NCBI GenBank assembly: GCA_036897095.1
Contig: JAYMSP010000096.1
Span: 1 to 64,000, forward strand
Reading direction: 5' to 3'
Length of the DNA stretch: 64,000 bases
DNA from: Plantago elongata
Taxonomy: Eukaryota; Streptophyta; Magnoliopsida; Lamiales; Plantaginaceae
This document shows, piece by piece, positions 11,424-22,703 of the stretch. The notes beneath the pieces are model-generated. The model was not told the origin of the DNA. It did not search any database and saw only the letters and a program-made list of their open reading frames with translations. A program made the position numbers and the translations under genes. Each line of letters begins with the position of its first letter. Position 1 is the stretch's first letter.

Positions 11424-11799
11424 ATGATACATACTCAGAGCTCCTCTTCCTTATATTACTAGCTAGCTACATCCAATCATCCATCCAATTCCAAAGGTGT
11501 TTTGTTTTGTTTTGTTTTGTTCTAAAAGTGTTATTATCCTCCTTGTTGAAAGCCAAATAGGCCAATCCCCACCACTCCATTTGTCATCTACCTTTCCATC
11601 ACTCTCTCTCTGTCTCTCAAAATTACACATAATAATTTGTTAGTAAATCCTAAAACTAAAACCCTATGAATCTGATGATTTTCATCGCAGAACTCAATAC
11701 CAGAAACCAGAGTTTTCACTTTCATCATCATCATCACAAGAGAAAAAACAGATCATGTAATAAGATCTAAGGTAGTATGTGTAAATAATGTGTGAGAGA

Positions 11800-11802
<3 letters not shown>

Positions 11803-11830
<28 letters not shown>

Positions 11831-11834
11831 AAGG
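11803..11834. repeat. (GAA)n microsatellite next to a splice donor
   Basis: About ten 'gaa' units lie within 30 bases of the inferred leader donor at 11861; in the transcript they would read as a CTT-rich tract just inside the intron. Confidence 0.85.
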
Positions 11835-11861
11835 AAAGAGAGAAAGAGAAAAGGAACCAAC

Positions 11862-12030
11862 CTTGTGTTAGCTAGCTAGCGGAATTAGCTGGTGATGAGA
11901 ATGACAGAGGATTGATATTGTATAGTATAGTGGTTGAATTAGAGAAACAAAGAGAGAGAGATGATTTGTGAAGTAGTGGCGAAATCTGAGCCGGCTAAAC
12001 GACACAAGAAAGCGCCGTATGACCTGCTAC
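11862..12030 (-). other. Inferred non-coding first exon (5' leader) of the gar2-related gene
   Basis: On the minus strand this block has a CT-rich leader, contains no ATG and ends at a donor (AACACAAG|GTTGG). It sits downstream of the TATA-like box at 12059-12066. The transcription start is estimated, not seen. Confidence 0.5.
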
Positions 12031-12058
12031 ACACACAGGTATATACAGGAGTGTATAC

Positions 12059-12066
12059 TATTTATA
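12059..12066 (-). promoter_or_regulatory. Probable TATA box of the gar2-related gene
   Basis: The minus strand reads TATAAATA in the context AGAATATAAATAGT, about 30 bases before the inferred leader, beside CT-rich sequence. Confidence 0.55.
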
Positions 12067-12069
12067 TTC

Positions 12070-14408
12070 TCTCTCACACACTCACACATACCATGTATGA
12101 AAATGATGGAGTGGAATAGAAATACAGAAGACAATATGAAGAAGAAGAAGAAGGAGAAGAATTGTAGAGAGAGAAAGGAGTTTAATGTTTAATGTTTAAA
12201 TTTTAATGTTGTTGTTATGTGTTTATGTGTGTGCCAGCAAGTAAGTGCAAGCTTGTGAAAAGGGCAAAGGTGATTGATCACCACTTCAATTTGTCAACTC
12301 TCTCTACGTATGTCTCAACTCAATATAACGTATTCATACACGCGTCTTATTCATCACCTAAATTATCACTTCTTTTTTCTTAAACATAAATATTCTTTTT
12401 TTTAATTTTATGTATTAAATACCATAAATTAAGTCATTCATTAAAACTATTCTATAAATAGTATTGACTATGTTGCTTTCTTATTATATAATAAAATAAC
12501 TGAAAATAAGGTAGTACAAACGACCTTATTTAACTAGAATTACTTTTAATAATTAATGTTGTAACCGTATATATAATAATAATAAATATACATCAAATTT
12601 ATCTTATATTTACTTTCTCATAAAAAATCAGTTAAAATCTGATTAAAATTGTATACTTTTCGTTTAAATTGAACAAACTGAACTAAACTGTAATATAAAA
12701 ATAATTCATTGGAATTGAAATTAATTGAAATTACTGAGTTTCGTATGAATATAGCATAACTTATGGATCAACCTCAATTAAATTGAAATTGTGTGTTGAA
12801 AATTAGTTCATATGGTATTAAGTCCAAAATTTTGATGGTAAAAACTCCACCAAAACAAGATTTACGTGAATTTTGTAAAAATGTTTCTTATGTTACATAA
12901 CTAGATATAATCATACCGAATGGATTGTGTTGATACCCATTTTGGAATGTTTGGATAGGTGGTCGGATCATCAAGTTTTAATACGATTTCAGAAAATAGC
13001 TAAAAACTAAATGTATACGTAAAGATGGTTGTATGTATACGGACGGAAATGTTGTCAGTAAATTAGTTACGTTTAGGAAAGGTGGGTATAAATGGGTTAG
13101 AGGTGGAGCAGTTCACAGTGCATTCATGATTTACCTATAAAAGGAATTTACATTCATTGTTTGTGATGGGAAATGATTTTCATTCCATTTCAAGTATTTC
13201 TTCCTCTTCATTTTTATGGTCTTATCTACTTCATTTACTTCCATACATGCCCCCGTAGAAAGGTGAAATTAATACATAGGGACTGATTGGGATAAAATTT
13301 AAGTGGTATTTTCCAATTGAAATTGAATTTTTTGTGTACAAAATATTTAATTTGAGTGGAAAAATGATCACTCTAGCAGTATGACAAACAGCCCCTAATT
13401 TCCTAATTTTTTGTATGAACATTTCATCATCTTCTTCATTAAGCATACCACTACAATTCCATGGTGGTTGAGAATGCCAATCATTTCCAAAGGATAAAAT
13501 AAATAATAATATAATGTTCTCTAATCATTATGAACTTTAAAGGAAAAAGAAATGTTTCTTCTTAAACACTAACAAGTATAAAATCAATTTTGAATGATCA
13601 CACTTGCGAGCATTTGAATCACTTTGTCTAAGAAAATCAGTTTTTTTTCTATACGAATCGATCGAGCTCCCGACTATTTCAACTGCTTCATGATTCATGT
13701 GCTACTTTTACATTGTACAACATATGTTATTTTATGCACTTTGTCATCACTCGTATATGGCACATTCGTTTAGAATTCTTCCTACTTTTTAATTATGCAC
13801 TCACATTAAATTTCCTCAAGACAATTGCAAAATGAAAATTGAGACTTTATAAATTGACCGGTTAAAATCCATTTTGTAAAACTTTAGGACGTTTCGAGTG
13901 TGGTGATTCGGGTTCATATAAATAAAGTCTATGGTGTTTTGGGGTTAATTATCTTTTATTGTTTTAGTTCTATAAAAGTACACTTTAGTAGGCTCATTGG
14001 AAGAAAATTATGTACAACTGATTACCCCGCATCGAACTTTCTGCCCATGATTCTAAAATATTCTAAATCTATTTTACCTAGCCATTGACCTCTTGTTCAC
14101 CATGTTCAATTCTATAACAATCTGCGATTCCATTGTCAGAAAATGGCAAATTTGATAAACATGAGTCAGTACCAATATAAAATTGCACTAGTTGACTATT
14201 ATATACTTGGGATCTACGTTAATACTAAAATTATTCATCTCACCTTAAAACTGTAAACCTCCCAAACGGTTTAATGATGTGATTAACCACGCCTCTTATT
14301 GTAACGTGAAGTACACAGTAAAATATTTTCTTTAAGAGAACTTAAAGACATTAAATTATCATTATGGTGTCCCGTAAATAAAACCTCCATGTTCAAACTA
14401 TATTAAAG
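12070..14408. other. Intergenic spacer
   Basis: AT-rich. A very worn family A-like stretch ('aacaaactgaactaaactg') lies at about 12650-12745. No coding sequence is convincing. Confidence 0.6.
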
Positions 14409-14880
14409 TTGTGTTCTTTTCAACTAAAATTTACTCAAAGTTATGTTCTCTTAAATTGAAAATCACTTCAGTTCGGCTTAGTTATAATTTATACCTTACT
14501 TCAGTTCAGTTTAGTCCAGTCCAGTTTAATTCAGTTCAGTAAATCTCTCTTGAAGAGAACACATCCTAATTAAGGTTTAGTTTTCTTAAACTGAAAATCA
14601 CTTCAGTTCAGTAAATCTCACTTGAAGAGAATACAGCCTAAGGTTTAGTTTTCTTCAACTGAAAATTACTTCAATTCAGTTCAGTAAATCTCACTTGAAG
14701 ATAACACAGCCTAAGGTTGTGTCCTCTTCAACTGAAAATCACTTCTTTTCAATCCATTCTAGTCAAGTCCAGTTCAGCGCAATTCAGTTCAGTTCATTAC
14801 AGTTCAGCTCGACTTATAATTTATATCTTACTTCAGTCCAGTCCAGTTCAATAAATTTCAGTTGTAGAAAATACATCCTA
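14409..14880. mobile_element. Array of family A MITEs, four or five units end to end
   Basis: Successive units each begin near 'aaggtttagttttcttcaac' or 'aaggttgtgtcctcttcaac' and end near 'cttgaagagaacacagccta'. Approximate units are 14435-14572, 14574-14640, 14641-14713 and 14714-14880, with an extra partial left end at 14409-14434. The longer units carry dense 'cagttcagttcag' interior repeats; the shorter ones have lost most of the interior. Adjacent units share the TAAGG junction, which suggests tandem duplication or insertion into each other's ends. Confidence 0.7.
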
Positions 14881-15119
14881 ACCAATGTGACACTTATCTT
14901 TCCTTTTTAAGCCATAGAAATATATTAAAATTCATAAAATAAACATTTGGACAAAAAATAACATCGCGTCTTAACCTTAACGAAATACCACAAAGTAAAT
15001 GTATCCACCTCTTCTATTAGAGCGTACATCACATACTTCATCTAAGATCTTCTACATTAACACCTTTCAAGTAAATTAGACCTTCTCACTAGGCCACACC
15101 TTTCAAACTGTCACAAATT

Positions 15120-15262
15120 TAAGGTTATGTTATCTTCAACGGAAATTTACTAAACGGAACTAAATTAACTTAATTGAAGTAAGGTATAAAATGTAACTAA
15201 ATTAAATTGAATTGAACTAAATTAAATTGAACTGAAATAATTTTCAGTTGAAGAAAACACTT
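15120..15262. mobile_element. Family A MITE
   Basis: It starts 'taaggttatgttatcttcaa', has an 'aactaaattaaattgaactg' interior and ends 'ttttcagttgaagaaaacac', matching both ends of the family. Confidence 0.7.
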
Positions 15263-15639
15263 TATAAACACATTTTCAAGTATCCGAACACAAAATAGAA
15301 TTATCATAATTACCAAAGTGATAAATAATTAATAGGTAATCATATAGTGTGACCCTTTCTTATTATTCATAGCTGTCATTATAATGAGATTGGAAGTCAA
15401 TTTAGAATGCCAAATTTGTTAAACAAGTTTTGGTTACTAATGAGTTGTTCATTGTGTGTTTAGTAGTGCGTTCGAATATTTAAAAAATTTAATACGACAA
15501 ATGTATACACATGCTTCGTTTTAAATTCTTATTTCGAAAATTTTGCCGGGTGACTTTATTTTCATCTGAAAATGTAAATTGTTAATAAATAATCTAACAC
15601 TAAAATTTAATCCTTAGTTTTTTCTAATACAATCATAGG

Positions 15640-16640
15640 GTCATTTACATAAGCATCCCCTACTAGATTGTCCAATACAAATACATATCCGCTATTTGAA
15701 CAATTACATATAAACTCAATTTTCCAATTCGGCGTTGACTCCGGCGATCACGTGGCAATTATAGTTGATGTGTATATAATTTGGCAATAACTGTTTTTAA
15801 ATTTTTTAATCTCATTACTTCCTTCTTCTTCATCTTTTTTCAACACACCAACCACCATCTCCACCCAATAACAACCACCATCTCCACCCAATAACAACCA
15901 CCACCTCCTCGTCCAACCGATAAACTAACACCGCCACTAACATAAAATTCAACGGCTCCATTGAAAGCTCCCGCCTGAGCTATTTTATAGCTCCGACGAG
16001 AGCTCAATTAACTCTAGTCGGGGTTGTTTTAAGGTGCTCTGATTTGGGGCTGTTAATGGCCCCAGAACACGCCCGTTTTGCAGCTGTTGCAGTTCCGTTT
16101 GGGGTTGTGAAACAGACCCAATCGGAACTTTGTAGCTCCGGCGAAAGCTAATTCTCGTCGGAGCATACTTGGATCTTCATCCATTGAAGACTCGTCTCAA
16201 GCTTTTGATGGGTCTTCGATGAGGAGGTTGAATTTTATTTTATTTTTAGTTTTGAAAATATTTTGGGTTTATATATTGAGAATTTGATGTTTTAGAAGGA
16301 TTATATTGTAATATTTAATTGGGTTATTCTTGTAAAGTAAATTTTATGTTGGTTTTAAAAAAAAATTGGGTCAATTTTTTTTAGAATATATAGATTCAAT
16401 TTATAAAGTATAAAAATATAAAAGTTTTTTTTCTCTGTTAGTCTATTACTAAAATGTTCAATTACTAAAATGTTCAATTGATTTTTAAGTAAGTTACAAA
16501 CAAACCCAATCAATATGAATTAATAAAGTATTAATTAATAACATGGTAGTCCATGTCAGCATTTGACGTGTAGTTTTGCTAAGTTCAGGGATGACGTTAT
16601 TTTCAACATTGACTAATGGGTTCAATATGTATTTTGATCT
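15640..16640. other. GC-richer block of unknown nature in the spacer
   Basis: This block differs from its AT-rich surroundings. It has a 'ccaccatctccacccaataa' motif in tandem near 15850-15897 and repeated 'agctccg' and 'gaaagct' motifs around 15960-16170. No open frame longer than a few dozen codons is convincing. It looks like worn non-coding cargo or the remains of a mobile element; ends could not be fixed. Confidence 0.3.
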
Positions 16641-17139
16641 AATACTTAGTATAATTTTTTAAATTATTTATAATTATTAAAAGTGGATATTAATTTGTAA
16701 AAAGAACATTAGGAGGGATGAGTTTTGTGTATATCTGTACAATTGTATATTGTATTCATGGAACACATGTATTTTATGACCTTGGGGAAAAGACGTGGAC
16801 ACAATTCTGTAGCATAGGAGCAACGCTTTTTTATGTTGGTTTCATTTTCACCTTTTTCCACTTTCCAACTTTCCATAATTGTGGCAAGCATTAGTGGTAC
16901 CTTGGCTCCATGGACTCGACATGTCACCACCACTTTAGGACAACCGATTCTTCTTCATTCAAATTGATTCCGTCGATTAAAAAATTTCGAATTAAAAAAT
17001 TCAATTTAAATTTACATCAAAACAATCAAATTCTTTTAGTAGTACTTTTACAAATTTTGTGAATACAGAAGTTATCCTAGTATAGTACTCTTAATGGATG
17101 AGGTAAAATCATATCCTTACCCATTTAAATTTAAATTTT

Positions 17140-17790
17140 AAAGATCTAAGTTCATATCCTACCCTTTTAATTTTAAACCCTACTCGAACCTTTATACTTT
17201 CAATCGATAAGGGTCTAGACCCGACTTTTACTCGGAACCCTACTAGACCCTTTAATTAACATGGTCCGGGTCGGATCCGGACCCATGCTCGGACCCTTAT
17301 TAGATCCGGACCCGAAATTTAGGGTCGGGTAGGGTACAAATCCGTATGGACCTTTTTTTTTACTTCTTCAAAATTTACATAAAACGCATTATAAAAATAT
17401 GAACGTGCATAATATTTAATCGCTATGATTTAAATAAAATGAAAATGTTATTTATTTGTAATTTGAAAATGGTGTTGAAAGTCATTTAACTTAAAAATTC
17501 ATATGAGAAACATATTAACCCTACTTTTATACTATATCCAAATCAATTACAATGTCTATATTAAATCAAATATAATTTTAATTGAAAAAAGCAAAAAAAG
17601 ATATTAAATTAATAGGGTCCAGACCCTACCCGATCCTAAACTTCAGATCCAGATCTAAAATTTTGGGTCCAAGTAAGAGTTCGGATCTGAACTCGAATCC
17701 TTATATATATGTTAAAGGGTTCAGGGTAAAGTCCGGGCAGGATAGGTTCCAGACCCTACCCATTGAGAGCACTAATAGTGAGTATGTTAA
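17140..17790. mobile_element. Probable foldback (long inverted repeat) element
   Basis: The left part (17200-17345) and right part (17610-17765) are both built from 'ggtccggaccc' and 'gggtagggt'-type motifs in opposite orientation, for example 'gggtcgggtagggt' at left and 'agaccctacccgatcc' at right, around an AT-rich centre. There is no protein. The family is not assigned. Confidence 0.45.
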
Positions 17791-17849
17791 TGTTATAGTT
17801 TCGGTTACAAGTACATCATTAAAAATTAAGACGGGGTGAAGAATTCATT

Positions 17850-18114
17850 TAAATTGATATGCGTGTTGAAAATTTATTGGTTTTGAGCTCTAGTACTGCT
17901 TTGTAATTTTGCGGTTGTAATTTGGTAGTTGACTTTATAGTCACAATGTAGAAGTAGGCTCGTGATTTGGACGTTGTGAATTTTTTCGCTTTGTAATTAT
18001 TAATTATTTGTTGAGAGCATTTTTTTGCCTTAATTCTTCATTAATACATTTTTTTTATCATTTCACAAGAAAAAAAATTGAAAATTTAAAATTGGAATTA
18101 TATGTTATAAATAT
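17850..18114. other. Spacer, nothing recognised
   Basis: AT-rich, no supported feature. Confidence 0.5.
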
Positions 18115-18890
18115 CGGATACATTAAAACCTCTATAAATTAATACTCAATAAATTAATAACTTCGATAAAATTAATAATTTGTCCAGTCCCAACTAGGGA
18201 CCAGTACACAATTGGATCATAATCGATAAAATAATAAGATAATAACTTTTTGAAATTCCAGTGTATATATATTGGTTCCAACGAAATTATAAATTAATAA
18301 TTACTAAAATATTATATATATATATATGTGTGCGATCCACTTCAAATTATAAGATTGTCTAGTAAAAATGAATCCATAGTTGTTGTTTTTTTATTGAACT
18401 TGAAATGTATATTGAGTTTATCTTTGAATCTCGCTATTACATTTAAGAGTAGGGGCTTTGCCTTCTCATATTGCAACAAAAGGTTGTGAATAGTTGTTGC
18501 TACATGTAATGCTTCTTTTTGAGTGACCGGTTCCAAAGCTATTGAATCATCATCAACATCGTCATCGATCGAATTTTAAATGATATCCGTCACAACTTTT
18601 CAATACTTTGAACCTCGTAACATTCACTATTTTTACCAGAATAATCTAGCAAATGATTCGCGTCTGTTTTATGTCGATAATGCATACCCGTAATCAAGCT
18701 CACACGTTCTCTAAAATTCGAACCGTTTAAATCATTTAAGTCGGTTGGATTTATTGAAAATTTAAAGGTTAATATGTAAAATCTCTTTAAAATTAATAAA
18801 TTATTAATTTATAGATATAATAATATCTCGTTAATTTAATAAAATATTGTTGTACTAACATTATCGATAGAAATTTTATTGTAACTGTAT
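18115..18890 (-). mobile_element. Relic of a pogo-like (Lemi1/Emigrant-type) DNA transposon
   Basis: The left end has ACATTAAAACCTCTATAAAT, very close to the terminus known from Arabidopsis Emigrant and Medicago Lemi1; the region near 18790-18880 carries 'attaatttatagatataata', a worn inverted counterpart. The minus strand at 18536-18360 encodes a piece with EALHVATTIHNLLLQYEKAK, typical of the C-terminal end of plant pogo/Tigger-type transposases. Further upstream on that strand is a short stretch reading TDANHLLDYSGKN. Only the C-terminus survives and the frame is interrupted near 18590; the catalytic DDD core is absent. It is a deletion derivative midway between a full element and an Emigrant MITE. 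Confidence 0.7.
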
Positions 18891-21800
18891 ACATACTATG
18901 CCAATTGTCATTTCATTGATGTAGAAGAACTGTAGTGTGCCATTGAACTGGACAGGAGGGATGAATGTAAATAGTAACATGCATTTTAATTGAATATAGA
19001 GGATGTATGTAACATAATAAAGGCGCAGGACAATTAATTATACTGGATGAGTATTAATTACCAGAAGAAGTGAGAAATTGGTGTTGCGGTAGGAGTAAAT
19101 TAAATTAATTAGGAGTTCAGGACATTGATCGTGGGCAGTTGATAGTCCATTGAATTCTATAAAATTTACATGACCATGAATCATGATATATAATAATGTG
19201 AAGGTGACAGGTGGGGTACTATACTTTCAATTCATAGTAAATGTTTATAAGATACTGTAATTATGATATGGGATTCACCACTGTTTAATGTTAAATAAAA
19301 TTCTGTTGGTATCAGTTCACTTATGTTTATTTAATTAATAAATTTAAGTTGAATATAACAAAGCTGTAAATTTAAGTTGAACATAATAACATTGCTTTTA
19401 AATGAAATTCTGAAAATAAAATTGAATTGAACTAAATTAAATTAAATTAAAGTAATTTTTAATTGAATATAGATACGTAAGTATCTTATACTATAATTTA
19501 CAACAGTCAGTTAGCAAGTCTATGCTGAAAATCCAGAAATTTTCTTCTTTTAGGTCAAGTAAAGTAGGGGTCCGCGCAACCCCGAACCAAGCGATGTCCG
19601 GTCCGGTCTGTATATATGTTTGTCTATGGGTGGTTGATTTGCACCCTACAACATGTCTCTTTCACTTTATAAATTCAACCCGGTCCACTTGACCACCTGC
19701 ACGTCCACGTCCAGTCCATCCACAATCGGACCAATTCACCCCTTAAAGACCCACTAATCGGACCCTGGCCCTAAACTTCAAATGCTTTCTGACAAGTGAC
19801 AACATACCTAAGCCTTACCAAGAAAAATCAACCTAGATTTAAAATCCACCTACATTTTGCCCCCCTTTTCTTTTAAATATAACTAGCCCAATATATATTC
19901 ATGTTATAAACATAGCTAATATTCAAGTTATATATATGACTGGTAAATATTCAACACCTAGATTATAATCTCTAACAGTTTATTTTTAAAAAATATATTA
20001 TTCTTCCACTCTTTATCAAGTATATAATTCGCCACTTTTTCTAAACAAAACTTTAGGGTTATGTATAAAATGAAACATCATAAACAGGATTTTATAAACG
20101 GGAAACTATCGGTTGCAACGAAATTAATTTTATTAATGCGTGAGATGTAGATATACCTCAAGCTGTGCAATTCTACGTAGCACACTCTATATTGGAGAAT
20201 GGTGGTTATTCTATTCTAGCTTCTCATAATACCGGTAGAGGTTTTAGCTCACATTTAAATCTGCGTTTGAATTTTTATGAATATAATCATTTTCATAATT
20301 AAATAAAAATTCGAATTGATTCCCCACCGCATGCGAAGTCCATTTGTTGATGTAGTAGTATGATTGTTAATAAGCGTAAAAGTTTGTGATCGGTTTGGTA
20401 TACAATTCGAATTGACAAAACTCAATTTAAATTGTTTTATTTGTATACAAAATAAATTATTTGAATTGAATTTTATTTGGATACTAAAATCTGTTCTTAA
20501 CACTGTACTAGAGTAGCATGCATATGTCTATAAAGATGCGGCCAAGAGAATGAGAAGAAAAGAATCATCAGTTGAGTTTTGCGACAAATGGACATGGCTT
20601 TTCTCGGGTTTAAATGGTTAACAGTGGACAAATGGAGACACATCGTCACTTATTAGTCCACTGACTTGTACTGTGCAACGAGTGAAAAGGCATCAACATT
20701 TTGCACGATCGACATTTGACTTGTCTTACTCTTCTTATATATCTACTATACATGGATTGTGATACGGTCGGCCAATGCTAGAAATTATTTCATACTGCTA
20801 TAACAACATAAAGTTGCGCAAATCAATTTATGTCGGTAAGCATAACGAGTAATCAGTGTTTTACTAGTGACTCAAAATAAAATTTAATTGAATCTGAAAA
20901 GGCTTAATCAAAAGTGTGAGTAATATTCGAACTTTAGTGGTTCAAAAAATAAAAATAAATATTAATATCGAATTATTAATCATAGCAGTATAATACCATA
21001 GTTTTAAAAAAATGACATTAATTAATATTCTATTAATGAGTTATCGCCCTCGCTCCCTTTCCGATTTCGCTCCTAAGGTGTAATAAGTGTAGATTGTTAT
21101 TAAGTCTAATTAACTTTCTTGCCATTGTGTTCTTTTATGGTGAACTAAAAATAAGTTTTAAATTTATATGTAATTGTTTAAATATAAGGGACTAATATAC
21201 AATTTAAAAAAAAAGTTGTTTACGTTATTTTTTCAAAGATTACATGACATAAATGAAGAGAGAAAATTATATAGACTACACCTTAAACATGCCTCATTTC
21301 TAGTAAAACTCTCCTGAATACTCTCCTGCCCTACCATCATCACCACGTTCGTCCCCATCACCATCTTCCCCACCAACACCCACTACAACCACAACACGGG
21401 AAGCACGGTGGCAACTGAAGATGCATGAAAGCTCCATGAAAGTCTGATCGCTCCATGTAAGCTCTGAAGCCGACAATTTTCATGGGAGTCCAGATCAAAA
21501 CTTATTTTGCAAGATATTAAAATTTTATTTTCTTTATTTATAATTATTTAAATTATTTATCTAGTCATTTTTTATAAGAATTAGAAAGGTATGATAGGTT
21601 CTTTTAATTTTTTCGGGTCATTGTCGCAAGTTATAAAATAATTCAGTCAAAGATGTAAAATAAAACTGTAAGTTGCAATCATTAGTTGCAACCAATGCGT
21701 TTGATTTTATTTTCTCTTTAATTTTCAGTTGGTCAATTTGAAAAAAATATTTTGTATTTGGATGTGATTGTCAACAATTTGGGACTGGATACATAATTGG

Positions 21801-21949
21801 ACCAAGTTTAATGTGTACCATGAAATTTGCCCTGTAAGAAATCATTTGAACTATCTATTGCAATAAATTTAATTTCATCACCAAAATGGATTGGCGTTGG
21901 TCATTTCAATGTTTTGGTCGAGCAAACTCTTTCTGTTGTAACAAATAAC
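18891..21949. other. Long intergenic spacer
   Basis: About 3 kb. It contains a weak family A-like stretch at 19340-19470 and a CCA/CAC-rich patch at about 21300-21480 recalling the block at 15850-16170. No supported gene. Confidence 0.55.
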
Positions 21950-22703
21950 TAAGAAATAAACAAATGCCACGAATTGGTTTTTCCCCATTTTCTTACTTTT
22001 TCTCTAACTCGTCGCTCAAAGTATTCTCCTCACTAAACTTGTCTCCATGTAAGTTAGAGTTTCTGCAAACTACGGGATCCTTTTCAAATCCTTCATTCAA
22101 TTCATAGCAAGAGTTAATTACGCTTCAGTAAGTTCAATTCTCCTTGTTATTGAGCATTAGAGAGATTTCAGATTCTGAAATGTTGCTTCGCAAGCTCCAT
22201 TATTGCATTAGCCAGTTTATGTTGCTGCTCCATTTCTTCTTAGGCTTCCTGTAGTGAGCAATCAGTTATACTTGCTAGATTTTTTTCAGCGGTACAATTT
22301 CATATGAGTTGATCTAATTTTGCTTTTAGGTTTTAGCTAATGGTCATTTTAGTTTATTCGCATTGTATGATTTCAAGCTCTTGGGTGACTGGTAAGTAAA
22401 AGGATTAGTGTATAAAAACATGGAATTCCATTCTGTATCTGTAGTTGTTTTCCTCAATCGAGTAAGTGCATTTTTTTGTGGTGAGTGAGCTTTGTTCAGG
22501 GCATGTAAATTTGCTTTGTATCTTGACTTATTGATACTTTGTAGCCTATTTTAAGTAACGATAAGCGTCTGTAGTTTCAATTTGGAGAGTCTGCCTGTGT
22601 AGATGAATGTGTTTTTGAAAAATTACTATATTAATCCCGTTCATTTGTTTTCACTAAATTTGGAGCTAGTCCAACTTGCTGAGTTCTTATGTCCAATTTT
22701 TAG

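Larger units (their letters stand above)
10157..11861 (-). other. Inferred 5'UTR intron of the gar2-related gene
   Basis: About 1.7 kb without coding potential between the acceptor near 10170 and a donor at 11861 (minus strand ACAAG|GTTGG). It holds simple repeats near its 5' end. Long introns in 5' leaders often enhance expression in plants; that role is inference here. Confidence 0.55.

Noticed and set aside
14695-14910. A 71-codon Ser/Gln-rich frame
   Set aside because: It is simply the 'cagttcagttcag' interior of a MITE read as protein.
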